Below, one piece after another: positions 21,878 through 32,927 of a stretch of 64,000 nucleotides of DNA. This stretch comes from Bactrocera neohumeralis (taxonomy: Eukaryota; Arthropoda; Insecta; Diptera; Tephritidae): contig NC_065921.1 of the NCBI RefSeq assembly GCF_024586455.1, positions 65,783,528 to 65,847,527 of the forward strand, in the 5' to 3' direction. Numbering within the stretch: the stretch's first letter is position 1; the number at the start of each line of letters is the position of its first letter. Below the pieces are notes generated by a model, which was not told the DNA's origin, ran no database searches, and worked only from the letters and a program-made list of their open reading frames with translations. The position numbers were made by a program, and so were the translations under genes.

Positions 21878-22625
21878 AGAATACGGAGCAGGAAGCGATC
21901 CTTGTCCACTTCATGGAGTCGCATAAAGACATCGCTCGAGGCTTTGTTAAGGGTGACAAAGTAAAAGTTGATGCCCTATGGAAAGAGGTGGTGATAGAAT
22001 TAAATCTGCATGGTCCACCACAGAAAGATATTTCTGGTTGGAAAAAGGTATGCAAATAATTTTTTTTTATACTTTAGCTAATTTTTCTTAATTTGAAATA
22101 ATATTTCAATCGGTTTGGATGGATTGGAAGGCCTTCATAAGGAAAAAAGTTGCACACAACAACTTAGAAGCGAGGGCAACAGGAGGAGGGCCATTCAACA
22201 AGCATATCCTCACTCCAACTGAAGACACAATAGCCCAATTATGTGGTATATATACCGTGGTGGAAGGTATTCCCAGCACAGCAGACTTTGGTGTCCCTTC
22301 TGAAAATTGCGATGTGCCTTCAGAGATTTCCAGCGATGATGACAACCTCCCATCTACAAGCAGTTCTGCTCGATTCCGAAGACGTCAGCCTATGGTAACC
22401 GACCACTTAAGGAACAATATCGGTGAGCAGACAGGTGCCTTGAAAAGTATTGTAGATGGGTTGCAAGAAAATATTGAGGCCACAAAGGAAATTAACACTA
22501 GCATTCAATGCCTTTGTGAAAGAGTAAAAGACTTGACTGAGGAGAACAAAAGACACCATTTCGAAATGGAGCGGCTGCGACAAGAAGAAAATGAAATGAA
22601 ATATAAAGAGTATTGGCGGAGCTAA
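21878..22625 (+). CDS. Harbinger Myb/SANT-like DNA-binding protein
   Basis: Exon 1 (about 21878-22046) encodes a Myb_DNA-bind_5-like start with FMESHKDIARG and HGPPQKDISGWKK, followed by GTATGC. Exon 2 continues at about 22111 with VWMDWKAFIRKKVA and the TGGGPFNK motif, then an acidic Ser-rich linker and a C-terminal coiled coil ending at 22625. The acceptor before exon 2 reads TCG instead of AG, so splicing may be lost. No ATG precedes exon 1 in frame; the next Met is inside the domain. In Harbinger elements this protein helps bring the transposase to DNA and into the nucleus. Confidence 0.72.
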
Positions 22626-22882
22626 AAATGTATTTTAAATACCAGTGCAAACCAAACAGTAATTAACTCCATAATTTCCTCTTTTATAGTTTTTTAAAAA
22701 GTATAAACACAGCGATGTTTTTTTTACAATAATAACTTACCTTATGACCGTACCTGTATTTAATCCATTCATGTACAATTTTGAATTAAATGTTTTGAGT
22801 TTTTTGAATTTAGTGAATTTATAACTATTTTAATTTTAGCCTTAATATTGATATTGAAATTAATGACATTTTAAAAGTGACT

Positions 22883-24007
22883 TTAAATTTGAGTTTGTTT
22901 TAAGTGACTTAATGTTATGGCTTCAGTATCCAGTGTGGCATCATTTAATACTTCCTCAGCAACTGCGGGTTCCATTCTCTCGACTTCAGTGTCAACAGAA
23001 AATAACTCCTGTACTTTGTAGTGTTTGCAAACATTATGTAACGCGCAGCAAACATTTGTTATTTGTACCACCTTTTTTGGTTGGTATTTAAGAGGGCGTG
23101 CTAAGCATCTAAACCTGCTTTTTAGCACCCCTATTGTTCTCTCAACGACATTGCGTGCCGAAGAATGCTTTTGGTTAAACGTATGCTGCGCTGTGCCAAC
23201 AAGTGGATCTCTAAAAGGCGTTAGCAAAAAAGGCTGAAGTGTATATCCAGCATCGCCTAGAAGCCATGATCCACGTTCTCCGTTATCGTAGCACCGTTGG
23301 TAATATGAGCTCCATATTAAAGAGTCATGACTTGATCCAGGGCGACGGGCATCAACTGCCTTTATAACCATAAAGCTGGTTTTATAATAAATTTGATTAA
23401 ATGGCTTACAATCATTGCGTTAATGCTAAAGTATCCTTTCCGATTGTAAAAAAGGCTATGATCTGTATGCGGCTTACATAATTGTATATGCGTTCCGTCT
23501 ACACAACCAATTACTCCAGGTATACCAAAACTTCGTTGAAAATGCTGTTTCGATTTAGTCAGCTCACTTTCGGTCATACTTAATTGAATCCACTGCGGGC
23601 ATAAGTACCTTTCCAAAATTTTCAATACCCTTGCTGTAACTTTTGCTACCGTGCTGCGCCCCATAGAAATGCAACTATCCTTGCCAACAGCCTTTTGGAA
23701 ACCACCTTCTGCTAGGAATCTTAATGTTGCCGCGAGGTGTAATTGCACTGGAATAGAGGGGTGCTTTATGTAATTGTCCACAACGTTTAGCAGCATAAGG
23801 AAAGCATCTTTGTTGACCCTGTAGTTGGACACAAAGCTATGGAATATTTGATTATAATTGGACTAAATACAAATAAATACGTACTTACGCCAACTCAGTC
23901 ACATCAAATGGATTTGAATGGTCTCGCAGTATCCTTCTATTAAGAGCTGCTTCTGCATGATCCGCCATTTCCGTATAAATAGTGGCAAACGCAGTTAAAG
24001 CACTCAT
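22883..24007 (-). pseudogene. Harbinger DDE transposase (HARBI1-like)
   Basis: Start Met at 24007, exon 1 to 23889, a 52-base GT-AG intron (23837-23888), then the nuclease domain. Catalytic residues appear in GCVDGTHIQ (first Asp), VDARRPGSSHDS (second Asp) and NVVERTIGVLKSRF (Glu). A frame change sits around 23362-23400 between NAMI and IKAVDAR; it could be a very small intron, but the gap is only about 40 bases, so I treat it as a break. The total length of about 350 residues is normal for the family. Confidence 0.83.
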
Positions 24008-24335
24008 TTTGCGATTTTTCTTCAAAAATTTATTATTTATTTTGGGTAAATTGACAGCTGTCAGCTGTTAAGTTCATTTTTGCGGTGAATGAAAAACGAG
24101 TACTAAAATGAACAAAAAGTTCGGATTTCAGAACACCAAATCCAAATTCACTCGGATTTAGGTTTATTTCCATATTCATTTTCACTCGGATTCCAGAACC
24201 TGCCTGTATATGTTGTTTAGTTTTTAAGAAAAATGTGTTCTATTTAATGTAAAATAGTACAATTTTGATCACAATAAATCATAAATACAAAAAATTATGC
24301 ACGTGTGTTCTTCAATTATTTACTTAAAATCTTGA

Positions 24336-24440
24336 AAATGGTCCGGTGGATGGCCGTGGGCGCGGGCGGCGGCGCGGATGTGCGCGGACACACGAACCGG
24401 CGGACGCGGATGGGAGCGGGGGCGGACGCACAGCCGGAAA
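24336..24440. other. GC-rich low-complexity block
   Basis: A stretch of GGCGCGGG/GCGGACGC-type sequence sits abruptly in AT-rich surroundings. The open frame across it is Arg/Gly-rich and not credible as a gene. Confidence 0.6.
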
Positions 24441-24489
24441 TCAAATCTTCGTGATAACCCCAATCATATCGGTAGTTGGTTGTCGTTTA

Positions 24490-24650
24490 TGTTTAATAAA
24501 AAAAAATAAGGCTTTATTGCACAATTGGGTAAATTTTTATAAAGGCTTTATTTCTCTTTCGAAGTGTAATAAAGCCTTTTTTGAAATAAAGGCCTTATTT
24601 CACTTTCAATAGTGTATAAAGGCCTTATTTCACAAGGCGCTATTGCACCC
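24490..24650. repeat. AAGGC(C)TTATTT repeats, direct and inverted
   Basis: At least six copies of an AATAAGGCTTTAT-like unit occur in both orientations, including the palindromic AAATAAAGGCCTTATTT. It may be the terminal part of a small repeat element adjoining the hAT fragment to the right. Confidence 0.55.
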
Positions 24651-25835
24651 CGCCGATTCCAACTACTTTGACGGATAGCATTACAGATATTAGCACCATT
24701 GTCAGTAGTAAAGGAAATCGGAACATTAGGAACATCTAATAAATTCCATTCCAACATCATTTCTTAAGTTTTAATTTAATATAATTTCCTGTGTGACGAT
24801 CTTCAAGTTGCGTTAGGCCAATCATTAAATTAATGATAAGTAATGATGCCCAGATCTTGACTTCCAGCCATCAGTAGTGAAAGATAAACTCATTAAGCCT
24901 GATGCTATATCATTTTGCAATTTGTCCATCAATTTTTGTTTGATTTCTTCGTATAAGTTAGTACAGAGACTACGGGAGCAAGTAGTACGTGATGGCGGAT
25001 CATATGTATAATCGAGTATTTTTAATAATCTTCGAAAATCTTCAACTTCTACACAAGGAAAAGGTTTCATATCAATTGCTATCATCTCTATACATAGTTG
25101 ATGTAGCTCTGCTTTAGTAGGTGGCCCGAGTTTCTGACGTTTTGGCGATTCTTCAGTACTTTTACTTTCTTCTGCAACTATTTTTTCCTAATTCAACACA
25201 TTTCTGATATAAAATACGATGTTTCCGGTGTGATTTTTAGCCATTCCTCTGTTAGAACGGATTTGAACATCTCCTTACTGCTACTTGTTCGTTTTCTTAT
25301 TTGTCTGTCTAGGTATTCCCAAAGATGCTCGATGGGGTTAAGATCCGGTGACTGTGGGGGGTGATCCAATTGCTTAGGCACGTGATAAAGCATCCATTCC
25401 TTCACAATCTTCGCCGTGTGTTTAGGATCATTGTCCTGATGGAATATCCAACACGGATCCAAATGTAATTTTTCGACACTAGAATGTAAATTACTCTTCA
25501 GGATGTTCTAGTAATCCATCTTATCCATAGTGCTTTCTATAAATATTAAATTGCCAACCCCTGGCTCGCTGCCATACACCCCCACACCATCACCATATAT
25601 ATACGTGAGAAAATAATAGAAATTGACAAATAAACAGCATCATACATGTTGGTAATTTTAATACTTTCGAGCAAGTATTACATATTGCTTTTCGGTATCC
25701 TTCAGTACAGAGCTTAAAAAAATTCCTAGCAGGACTCCGATGTGTTGAAGACACAACCTCATTATCATCTCCCACACCAACTTCAGGTTCTACTTCTACA
25801 ATGATACTTTCCTCTTCAGAATGATGGGAAGACAT
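24640..25835 (-). pseudogene. hAT (BED finger) transposase fragment, interrupted
   Basis: On the minus strand the start (25835-25640) has an acidic lead and a BED-type finger (FFKLCTEGYRKAICNTCSK). After the interruption (25186-25587) the frame resumes with a Ser/Lys-rich linker, then MIAIDMKPFPCVE, LYEEIKQKL, SFTTDGWKSR and SFTTDNGANI, the usual hAT order. A stop follows YLSLI near 24825. It ends near 24640 before the catalytic C-terminus. Confidence 0.78.
25186..25587 (-). pseudogene. Tc1-type transposase fragment inside the hAT
   Basis: The frame 25462-25193 contains FHQDNDPKHTA and QSPDLNPIEHLWEYL, the second and third catalytic blocks of Tc1 (DD34E) transposases. Upstream, in broken frames, are the WG...GVGNLIFIE-type and TMDKMDY stretches. 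The fragment lies exactly where the hAT reading is interrupted, so it inserted there and was later trimmed. No inverted ends remain. Confidence 0.85.
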
Positions 25836-26118
25836 TTATTCAATTAAGGGGTTACATACGTCCAGCAGCACCAAAAATGGGCTAAAAGAAAGACTGTTTT
25901 CAGAAGGGATAACAATAGAAATAAATATAAAGAAATTTTATACAATGTTTATTGGTACTTAAAGCTTATAAAAAAATGTTACAAAAATTAGTACATAAAA
26001 TATCACGTGACCCAAAGTACAATGCAAAAAATGTTGCTCCACGGTCTGCATCATTTATCCTTGAAATGTTGATGGATCTGTAAAAATAAAAAAAATCTTG
26101 TAAAATCAAGCTGTAGTT
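25836..26118. other. Spacer, nothing recognised
   Basis: AT-rich, with no open frame of note. Confidence 0.4.
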
Positions 26119-26274
26119 ATAGTCTGTCGAGCCGAATTTTTTAATTTCGAAAAATTTTCCAATTTACGGAATTTTGAAAAAAAGCATGCGTTTTACGTCA
26201 TAAATATAACACTTTAATTATGTTTATAAATTTTTTTTAATAAAAATATCGAAAATCCGGCTCGACAGACTATA
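26119..26274. mobile_element. Small MITE with Tc1/mariner-like TA ends
   Basis: TATAGTCTGTCGAGCCG at 26119 is repeated in reverse complement at the right end (26258-26274). The 156-base unit is flanked by TA, which fits a mariner/Tc1-derived MITE. Confidence 0.8.
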
Positions 26275-26768
26275 GAGAAAACATTTTCGAATATTAAAAA
26301 AAAAATTGAAATATTTTGTTTTTTTTTTGGTCAGTCAGTGATATCTGTGTCAAATTTCACATCGAAAAATTTCAACTTTGACCTTGCATAACTTTGACGG
26401 GAGTGATTTTTTTTTTAATTTCAGAGAAACTTTTTGTAGAACGTTCAATTTCCTACAAAAATAATTCGGTGCCGCAGCAATGTATCAATTGCTTTCGCAA
26501 AGAAAAAATTAATTGCTAAAAGTACGAAAACCCCATGTTATTTAAATGGGAAATAAATCGTCGTTGCGGCACGGGTTATTATCAATATTAAGAGCTCATA
26601 TGGGTTTCATAATTTTTTTTAGGGCATTTACTAAAAATTTTGAGGGCGCTGCAGACTCAAAAATAAATTTGGGAAATAACGGACACCCTAATGTACATGG
26701 TTAGCTTTGTATGTTTGCAGCTTGTGATTTTTGTATAATTGTTGCTTATCCTCTACTGATTTTAATTT
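26275..26768. other. Spacer left of BEL gag
   Basis: AT-rich with no frame recognised. It may hold degraded BEL sequence. Confidence 0.35.
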
Positions 26769-27813
26769 TTAGAAGTGCTGGTCCAGCAATCCTTGTATGT
26801 CAGATAATTTCTGAATATCCCTGGTCTTTCTTACAGTTTGCTCATATAATCTGAGCCCTTCCTTGTCTAGCTTCCGTACAATGACACGAGCTATAAAGGG
26901 ATCAGCCTCTTCAATTTTAACGCCCAATGACTTTATTGCATTGAGGCATTCGTTTGTAGTATCTAGCAGCTGCCTTACACTATCGGCGTTGTCACTATTA
27001 ATAACTGGCTGATCCATTATTCTGTCCCATACGTTTGTGGTCGTACCTTTCTTTTAAGATACTCCATGCTGCTTTGTAATTATCGGCTGATATCTGCAAA
27101 TGTTGAATCAGATAAGCAGCTTCACCTTACAAGCAAAGGCGTAAACGAAACATTTTTTTAGAGCTAGATATTTGTTCGTTGTTGTGTACCATGTCTTGGA
27201 AAACTTTGGAAAAATTAACCCATTCTTTTATTTCCAAATAGAAATTTGGAATTTTCAGTTTTTCTAACTCCAAATTATGACGAAATGCTACTTTTGGCTC
27301 TTTAATTTTTAAGCCATATTTTAGACGAGGGAGCTTTTTAAAATATTCTGCTACTATTTCATCGTAAGCTTCCTCAATTACCAATTTAAAATATTTTGAA
27401 AGATCGCTGCTGTACGCGTTTTCTATGTTATTAAACAGCGTTTCCAAATATGCGATTTGATCTGAGTTGACAACGACTTCGAAACTCAAGTCAGGCATTT
27501 GCTTCCGGAGGTTCTCAATTTTCCTTCTAAAAGTGGACAATTTCCTATCTGACGTAGTTTGCTGTTGTTCTTGTGCGCCAGTTTGAGGTTTCTGTTTTCT
27601 TTCTGGCAATGGAAATTCGACTTCATCTTTAAGAGCATGTTTGAATTGTTGAATTATTTCTTCGATTTGCTCTGTTACGTTGCCATAGGAATTCGACTTA
27701 AAATAGTCCTCTTCACCTATGCCATCCGCCATTAATTTTTCGTGGTTAGCGCCAAAATCTTTTTGCATTTTATTGGTATATTTATTTAATTCCCTAACCT
27801 TCGGTTTTCTCAT
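26769..27813 (-). pseudogene. gag: BEL/Pao gag (DUF1759) fragment
   Basis: The frame 27813-27127 begins with basic, coiled-coil sequence and reaches the LEKLKIPNFYLEIKEWVNFS...VHNNEQISS block typical of DUF1759 in BEL/Pao Gag. A second frame (27017-26769) continues with the downstream helical part. A frameshift lies between 27017 and 27127. Gag would form the particle around the RNA. No protease or reverse transcriptase follows on the left, so the element is cut. Confidence 0.8.
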
Positions 27814-28116
27814 CGATTTGCCGCTATGTCAATTTGGCTCTCAAGGATCTTTCCTCTGTTGATTCCTATGCTGACAGCTTTTTTTTTTATAATATTGCGC
27901 TTTTATTCTTCAAAGGGATCGTTGGAGGTTATTGATTGGTCGCCTAGTTGACCTTGCTGTGCCTCGACTCACAGCAGTTGAGTATCCCTTTGAATCGCAA
28001 TTAAAGGACGGCTTACGTATCCTGTTCCTTATTCTCAGTATAAGGCTTTATTATACTCAATTGTTGAGTTTTATTGTCGCCTGAGCTCAAAATATTGAGG
28101 ATCCAATGGACCAAAA

Positions 28117-28680
28117 TGTTTAGTAAAATTTATGCAGAGCTGCGTCACTTATTCCTTACCTTGGGTGGGGGGTAATAAGTGATAGGCACTGCTATTCTAC
28201 TTGAAATCTTTCTTTTTATGTTTTCTTTTACCCCTTACCACTGGTGGGGGGAAGTAAAATATATAAATAAAAAGAATCTTTTCTGTGGAGATTGTATTTC
28301 AAATCTAATTTTATTTTTGTTGAGCAGCTCCTTTTATACAAAATTCTTAGCCTATGTTTTTGAGTTAATTATCAGACCAACGCATAACACATAATAAGTG
28401 CGTTGCTCTTATCTAAAAGTACGCGTATTATCTTATCAGCAAATGCATTTGTATTCATTTGCTAGTGTGCATCTATTGCATTTCCACCCTGCCAGCCAAA
28501 AGTGGTGAAAAAACTAGTGAGACAGTAGGTTTTCAAATCCTCAAAAGTAGTGAAAAAAGTGGTGAGCTTGAAGATACTAACCACTTTTCCCCCTCACACG
28601 TACGTATGCATGTGATAATGCATCTCTGTTGCGCTTATTCAGCAGTGTCATATAAATTGTGTATGTGAAAATATAGCTGA
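28117..28680 (-). repeat. Probable 5' LTR of the BEL/Pao element
   Basis: Upstream of gag the minus strand has TTTTGGTCCATTGGATCC, which looks like a BEL/Pao primer-binding site, preceded by ACTAAACA, a TG...CA-type LTR end. A stretch around 28345-28385 recurs loosely at 31125-31170. The far end of the LTR is not defined. Confidence 0.4.
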
Positions 28681-29258
28681 ACTGCTCTAATTACCCTAAT
28701 AGTCAGCTGATGCGGGGTTGCATTTTTTGATTCCTACTTTTAAAATTTATAAAATTTTTAACAAAATTTAATTTTTAAACTAATTTTTAAATTATTAATT
28801 TTATTATTTTTCATACATATTGACATAAATTTTATTATAATTAAATATATTAAGGCTAACATTGTTATTTGGACAATATATTTAATTTAAAAAAAATAAT
28901 TATCATCTGAAAAAAAAAATATTAAAGAAAAGCATTATTAATACCTGAAAATAAAAGACAAATATCTGAAAAAAGATTATAAAAGACAAATACCTGAAAA
29001 AAGATTATTTTAAGAAAAACATTAATAATATTATATGATTACAATAAAACCAATTATATCAAAGAAAGATTAAATAAATATTAAGATGTTAAGCGAATTT
29101 TTATTAATATTTTAAAACACCATTTTCTAAATCAAAAATACAATTTTTAATTTTAGAATTAATTTTATTATTATTACTATAAATGTATAATTATCTATAA
29201 ATATTTATATATACATATGTAAGTAATATTTTTTGTTCATCCTACAGTAATATTTTAA
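28681..29258. other. Very AT-rich spacer
   Basis: Dominated by A/T tracts; nothing supportable except TTAA at 29255-29258, the flank of the next element. Confidence 0.5.
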
Positions 29259-29977
29259 GGGGGTATTCTACTCTAGAAGCATGAATTTCAGGTAATTTTT
29301 AAAGTATCGTAAAAAAAGGCAATCAATATTTTTACAAATCATTTTTTTATGGTGTTTTTGTTGATATCTCAAGAATACAGAAAAAAAGATTTACAAAAAA
29401 ATATTAAAAATTAAAATAATGAGAGGGTGGTGGGCGAGACAGTTGTAAAAAAAAATGGCGCATCCTGGTGACATTGATCTTGACTCTCCTGGTGGTCTGA
29501 AAAAAAATCAAAAGAAATTCTTAATCAGTAAGGATGCTGTTATAGTCCCTACCTCAGGGAACACGAAATTTTTTTTTTTTTATAAATGGCGACTGCCTGA
29601 AAATAAAAATCATTTTTTACGTTTTTTTTTGAAATTCCTGAATTTTTTTAAAATATTAAAAACAAAAATTTTGACACGATGCTTATAGGAACGATAAAGG
29701 ATTATATAAAGAAGGTTCACACAAAATTTCAAGTAAATCGGTTGTATAGAACTTGAGATAATGCCGGTACCTTGTGGAAAAAAGTAGTTTCTAGAAAAAC
29801 GCGTTTAAAAAATTCGATACGGCCGAACCGGGCTAGGTACTGCGTCACTAAAGTAACTGTAGCTCTTAAAATAATTTTAATTTTTAAAAATCCTTTGGAG
29901 GATATGTTCTTAAGGGTCTAAACTTTAAATATGTGAAAAAAATCGAATTTTTCAAAATTCTAGAGTAGAATACCCCC
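29259..29977. mobile_element. TTAA-flanked MITE (piggyBac-like ends)
   Basis: GGGGGTATTCTACTCTAGAA at the left end is inverted at the right, and TTAA borders both sides (29255-29258 and 29978-29981). TTAA duplication and G-rich inverted ends are typical of piggyBac-derived non-autonomous elements. The 719-base interior has no credible gene. Confidence 0.85.
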
Positions 29978-30333
29978 TTAATGCTATTCATACATTAAAA
30001 ATGAATATTACATTTCTTTTAACAAATACTATATTTATTTATTTAATCGATACGCGTCAAGCAAAAAAGGTGAAGTCAACCACGCGAGTTAAGTGCGTAG
30101 AGCCAAGATTAAATAAAAACACAAAGTTGTTATAATTAACTGCACTTTACTTTATTGGTTCTTCTGAACTGAACTGAAAATGTGAATATCACTACTATTT
30201 ATAATAATAAAAATTGTTAAGCTGTTGTACTGTAATATATTGTGTATTTCTTTGTGTACATTATTTGCATATGCAAAATTTACTGGTCAATGCTCAAAAA
30301 GTAATATAAACAATAATAAAGTGAACGACCCTT

Positions 30334-30823
30334 ATAGCCTTGACAGACGGCAGCGTTAATCCGGATTAACTTCGCACTTAATCAGATCCAAATTTGTAGG
30401 TGACAGACGGCAGCTATGCGAGTTTGAAACTCTCATAAACAGCTCATTGTCCTTTTTATAATATTTTCAATGAAAATTGATAGAAGATAAACAATACGGT
30501 TGTTAGCCGACCAATTTTTACCAAACCATTTTTTATTACAAAAGCATATCAACACATTATTTTTAAAACTGCATCATAACATAGAAGTTTTATTGATATT
30601 ATATTGAGAATTTGATAAACAGCTGTCAGGGTTGCTTGTATTTCATTCACAATAGATGAAAATTGGCCATTTTTAACAATGTTGCCAACGAAAATCTCAC
30701 AAACTCCCTAAAATTTTTGAGAGTTATTTTTGGATTCAGCAACGGAGTTAGCTGTGGTAACTCCTGAATTAATCCCGAAAAATGCAATTAATCTGGTTTA
30801 ACGCTGCCGTCTGTCAATGCTAT
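30334..30823. mobile_element. MITE with TTGACAGACGGCAGCG inverted ends
   Basis: ATAGC[C/A]TTGACAGACGGC and the adjoining AGCGTTAA are inverted at both ends of a 490-base unit. A second copy of GACAGACGGCAGC lies at 30402. The superfamily is not clear. Confidence 0.82.
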
Positions 30824-31529
30824 TATCCAAGCAAATTGCGTAAGTGTCGTTTTGTACATAAATAGTGACAGTGTCGCTACAAAGTAATAAGCGACAATAA
30901 TCCATATTTAGGCTGATTGTTTAATCGTAACTCGCGCGACAATGAATGGTTTTTTTTAGAAGGATGATGAAATGATCAATGTCTGCTAGAAGGATGACAA
31001 AAAACGGTGCCGCTTATTGTCGGGACCGCTTCTTATGGAAAGAAAGGCAAACTTACCAAAGCGTCAGCGTAAGCTTGGTGTGTAAGGTGCTCCTCCACCT
31101 TCAGCTTTGCAACAGAACCTGCTCCTCACTCTTATTAAATTCTTAGCCAATGTTTTTGAATTAATTACACTGGTCAACAAATTTGTAATTTTTTTTTGTC
31201 ACATGAAAAATTATTATAAAATTTTGAATTTACTGGGGCCACCAAATAATAATAAATCAATGAAAAAAATGTAAACATCATGTTTTCTTGAACATCAAAA
31301 CATATATAATGTTTTCTGAACAACATCAAAACATATATGATTTTTCGCTAAAAAACAAACGCTTCTTTCAGCCACACTTACAGAAATTAGAGTCTTTATT
31401 TTGATATTACACGAAAAGCTTTCATCATAAGTTCATTCAAAATTTTGTAACAACTTCAAAAACATTTCCAGGCGAGTTTTTCCTGATCATTCAGTTTTTT
31501 TCTTCAATCAATTGCCGTATTTGTTGGGC
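30824..31529. other. Spacer with a BEL LTR-like scrap
   Basis: TTCTTAGCCAATGTTTTTGA at about 31141 resembles 28340-28365. Otherwise no gene was found. Confidence 0.4.
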
Positions 31530-32330
31530 CTACAAATATTCCCTCTTTGATTTTCGCTCGCTGAGTTGAGGGAATTTCTCTTTTAGATATAAAAATCCAT
31601 CTCCATCTTTAGGCATAGCTTTTACAAAATTTTTTATCAGGCCAAGCTTTATGTGCAACGGTGGTAAAAGTATGTCATCAGGGTTCACTAGAAGATCATT
31701 TTTAACATTTTTATGGCCTGGAGTTAGTGAATCACGCTTGGGCCGCACTTTCTTTGTATAGTGACTTTCTGTCTCTACTGTCCAATTCACAAATAAAACA
31801 GCAAAATTTCGTATTACCAAGTAGTCCAAGTAAAAGTGCAATGACTTTAAAATCACCACAAATTTTCCAAGCGTGTTTACTGTATTCAATTTTTTCAAGT
31901 ATAAATCTCATATTTTCGTAAGTCTCTTTCATATTAGAACCATGAGCAATCGCCACTGAAGGAAGTTTGTTTCCGTTATGCAGTAACACTGCTTTCAAAC
32001 TAGTTTTTGAAGAGTCAATGAACAGTCGCCAGTGACTTGGGTCATATTCAAAATTTAATAAATTCATCACAACAGGAACGTTATTACAATAGACTAAATG
32101 ACCTGCTTCAGAAAAGTAAGATTTTATTTCATCGTCACGACGTCGAAATTAAGAAATCCTTGTACCACCCGAAAGTAAATTCCAGTCGTTTAATCTAGAC
32201 CCCCAAAGCTCAGCCTGTTTTTTAGACAGATTTAAATCACGTACTAAATCGTCTAAATCACGTTGTGACAATAAATGCGGTTCTTTTGAAGTTGACGGTT
32301 CATTGCAGAACCGTACGTATTAAATTGCTC
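31530..32330 (-). pseudogene. Repetitive arthropod ORF (WRLFIDSSK...LLHNGN family)
   Basis: Broken minus-strand frames give DLDDLVRDLNLSKKQAELW, then HWRLFIDSSKTSLKAVLLHN, CGDFKVIALLLGL, FCCFICELDSR and LPPLHIKLGLIKNFVKAM. I recognise this order from a repetitive, uncharacterised protein family common in arthropod and Hydra genomes. It has a stop near 32150 and frame changes near 31780. The C-terminal end seems missing at 31530. Function is unknown; abundance suggests a mobile-element protein. Confidence 0.7.
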
Positions 32331-32753
32331 GGATTCGACATTTTAATTTCTTTTTATGATTTCGATTTCCTTTTTATTATTTCTTAAGATTTTTATTTTT
32401 TATTATTTCCTAACAAAAAAATTTTTCTGATTTTATTCACAAATTTTTCACTTTTAATCTTAATAGCTCACTGCTTTATAAATACAATTTGCATACATAT
32501 ATGTAAATCTTAAATATACTTAGTTACAAGATAATCATGGTGTGTCGGCAAAGTCGATTGCTCCCTTTCCTGCCTGCGGCTTATTACGGATCGTCCTTTT
32601 GCACCTTGTTACGCACCTTCTCGTCCAAGTGTGGGTTGAGGATGGATGATTTTCGAAAGTTTATTTGATCACTCGCGTGTGACTACTGCTCACTTGTTAC
32701 CTTCGATGTTCGCGAACTGGTCCCTGCTCGGGAATTAATATTTCCTCATTCAA
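32331..32753. other. Spacer
   Basis: AT-rich on the left and more balanced at 32550-32700; no gene or repeat was identified. Confidence 0.35.
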
Positions 32754-32927
32754 ATTAATCAAAAAAATATATTTTTTAGTTCTGTATTTGCGTGTTAGCG
32801 CTCGTATCAGAACGTTCCTTTATTGTATGACTGAACTCTATGGTTGCTGTACATATAACAAAAGACGTGTATATAACTTATTGAACTAGTATTTATATGT
32901 TTGCTTTACATATACATTTGTTACTGA

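Larger units (their letters stand above)
21601..24206. mobile_element. PIF/Harbinger element, nearly complete
   Basis: Inverted ends CAGGCAGGTTCTGGAAT at 21601 and its reverse complement at 24190-24206 bound 2.6 kb. Inside are two convergent genes, a Myb/SANT-like protein on plus and a DDE transposase on minus, the standard Harbinger pair. Subterminal copies of a TTCACTCGGA-like motif occur near both ends. No exact 3-bp target duplication is visible (AAT against TAT). Confidence 0.88.

Noticed and set aside
24346..24612. 88-codon Arg/Gly-rich frame
   Set aside because: Produced by the GC-rich tract; no family resemblance.
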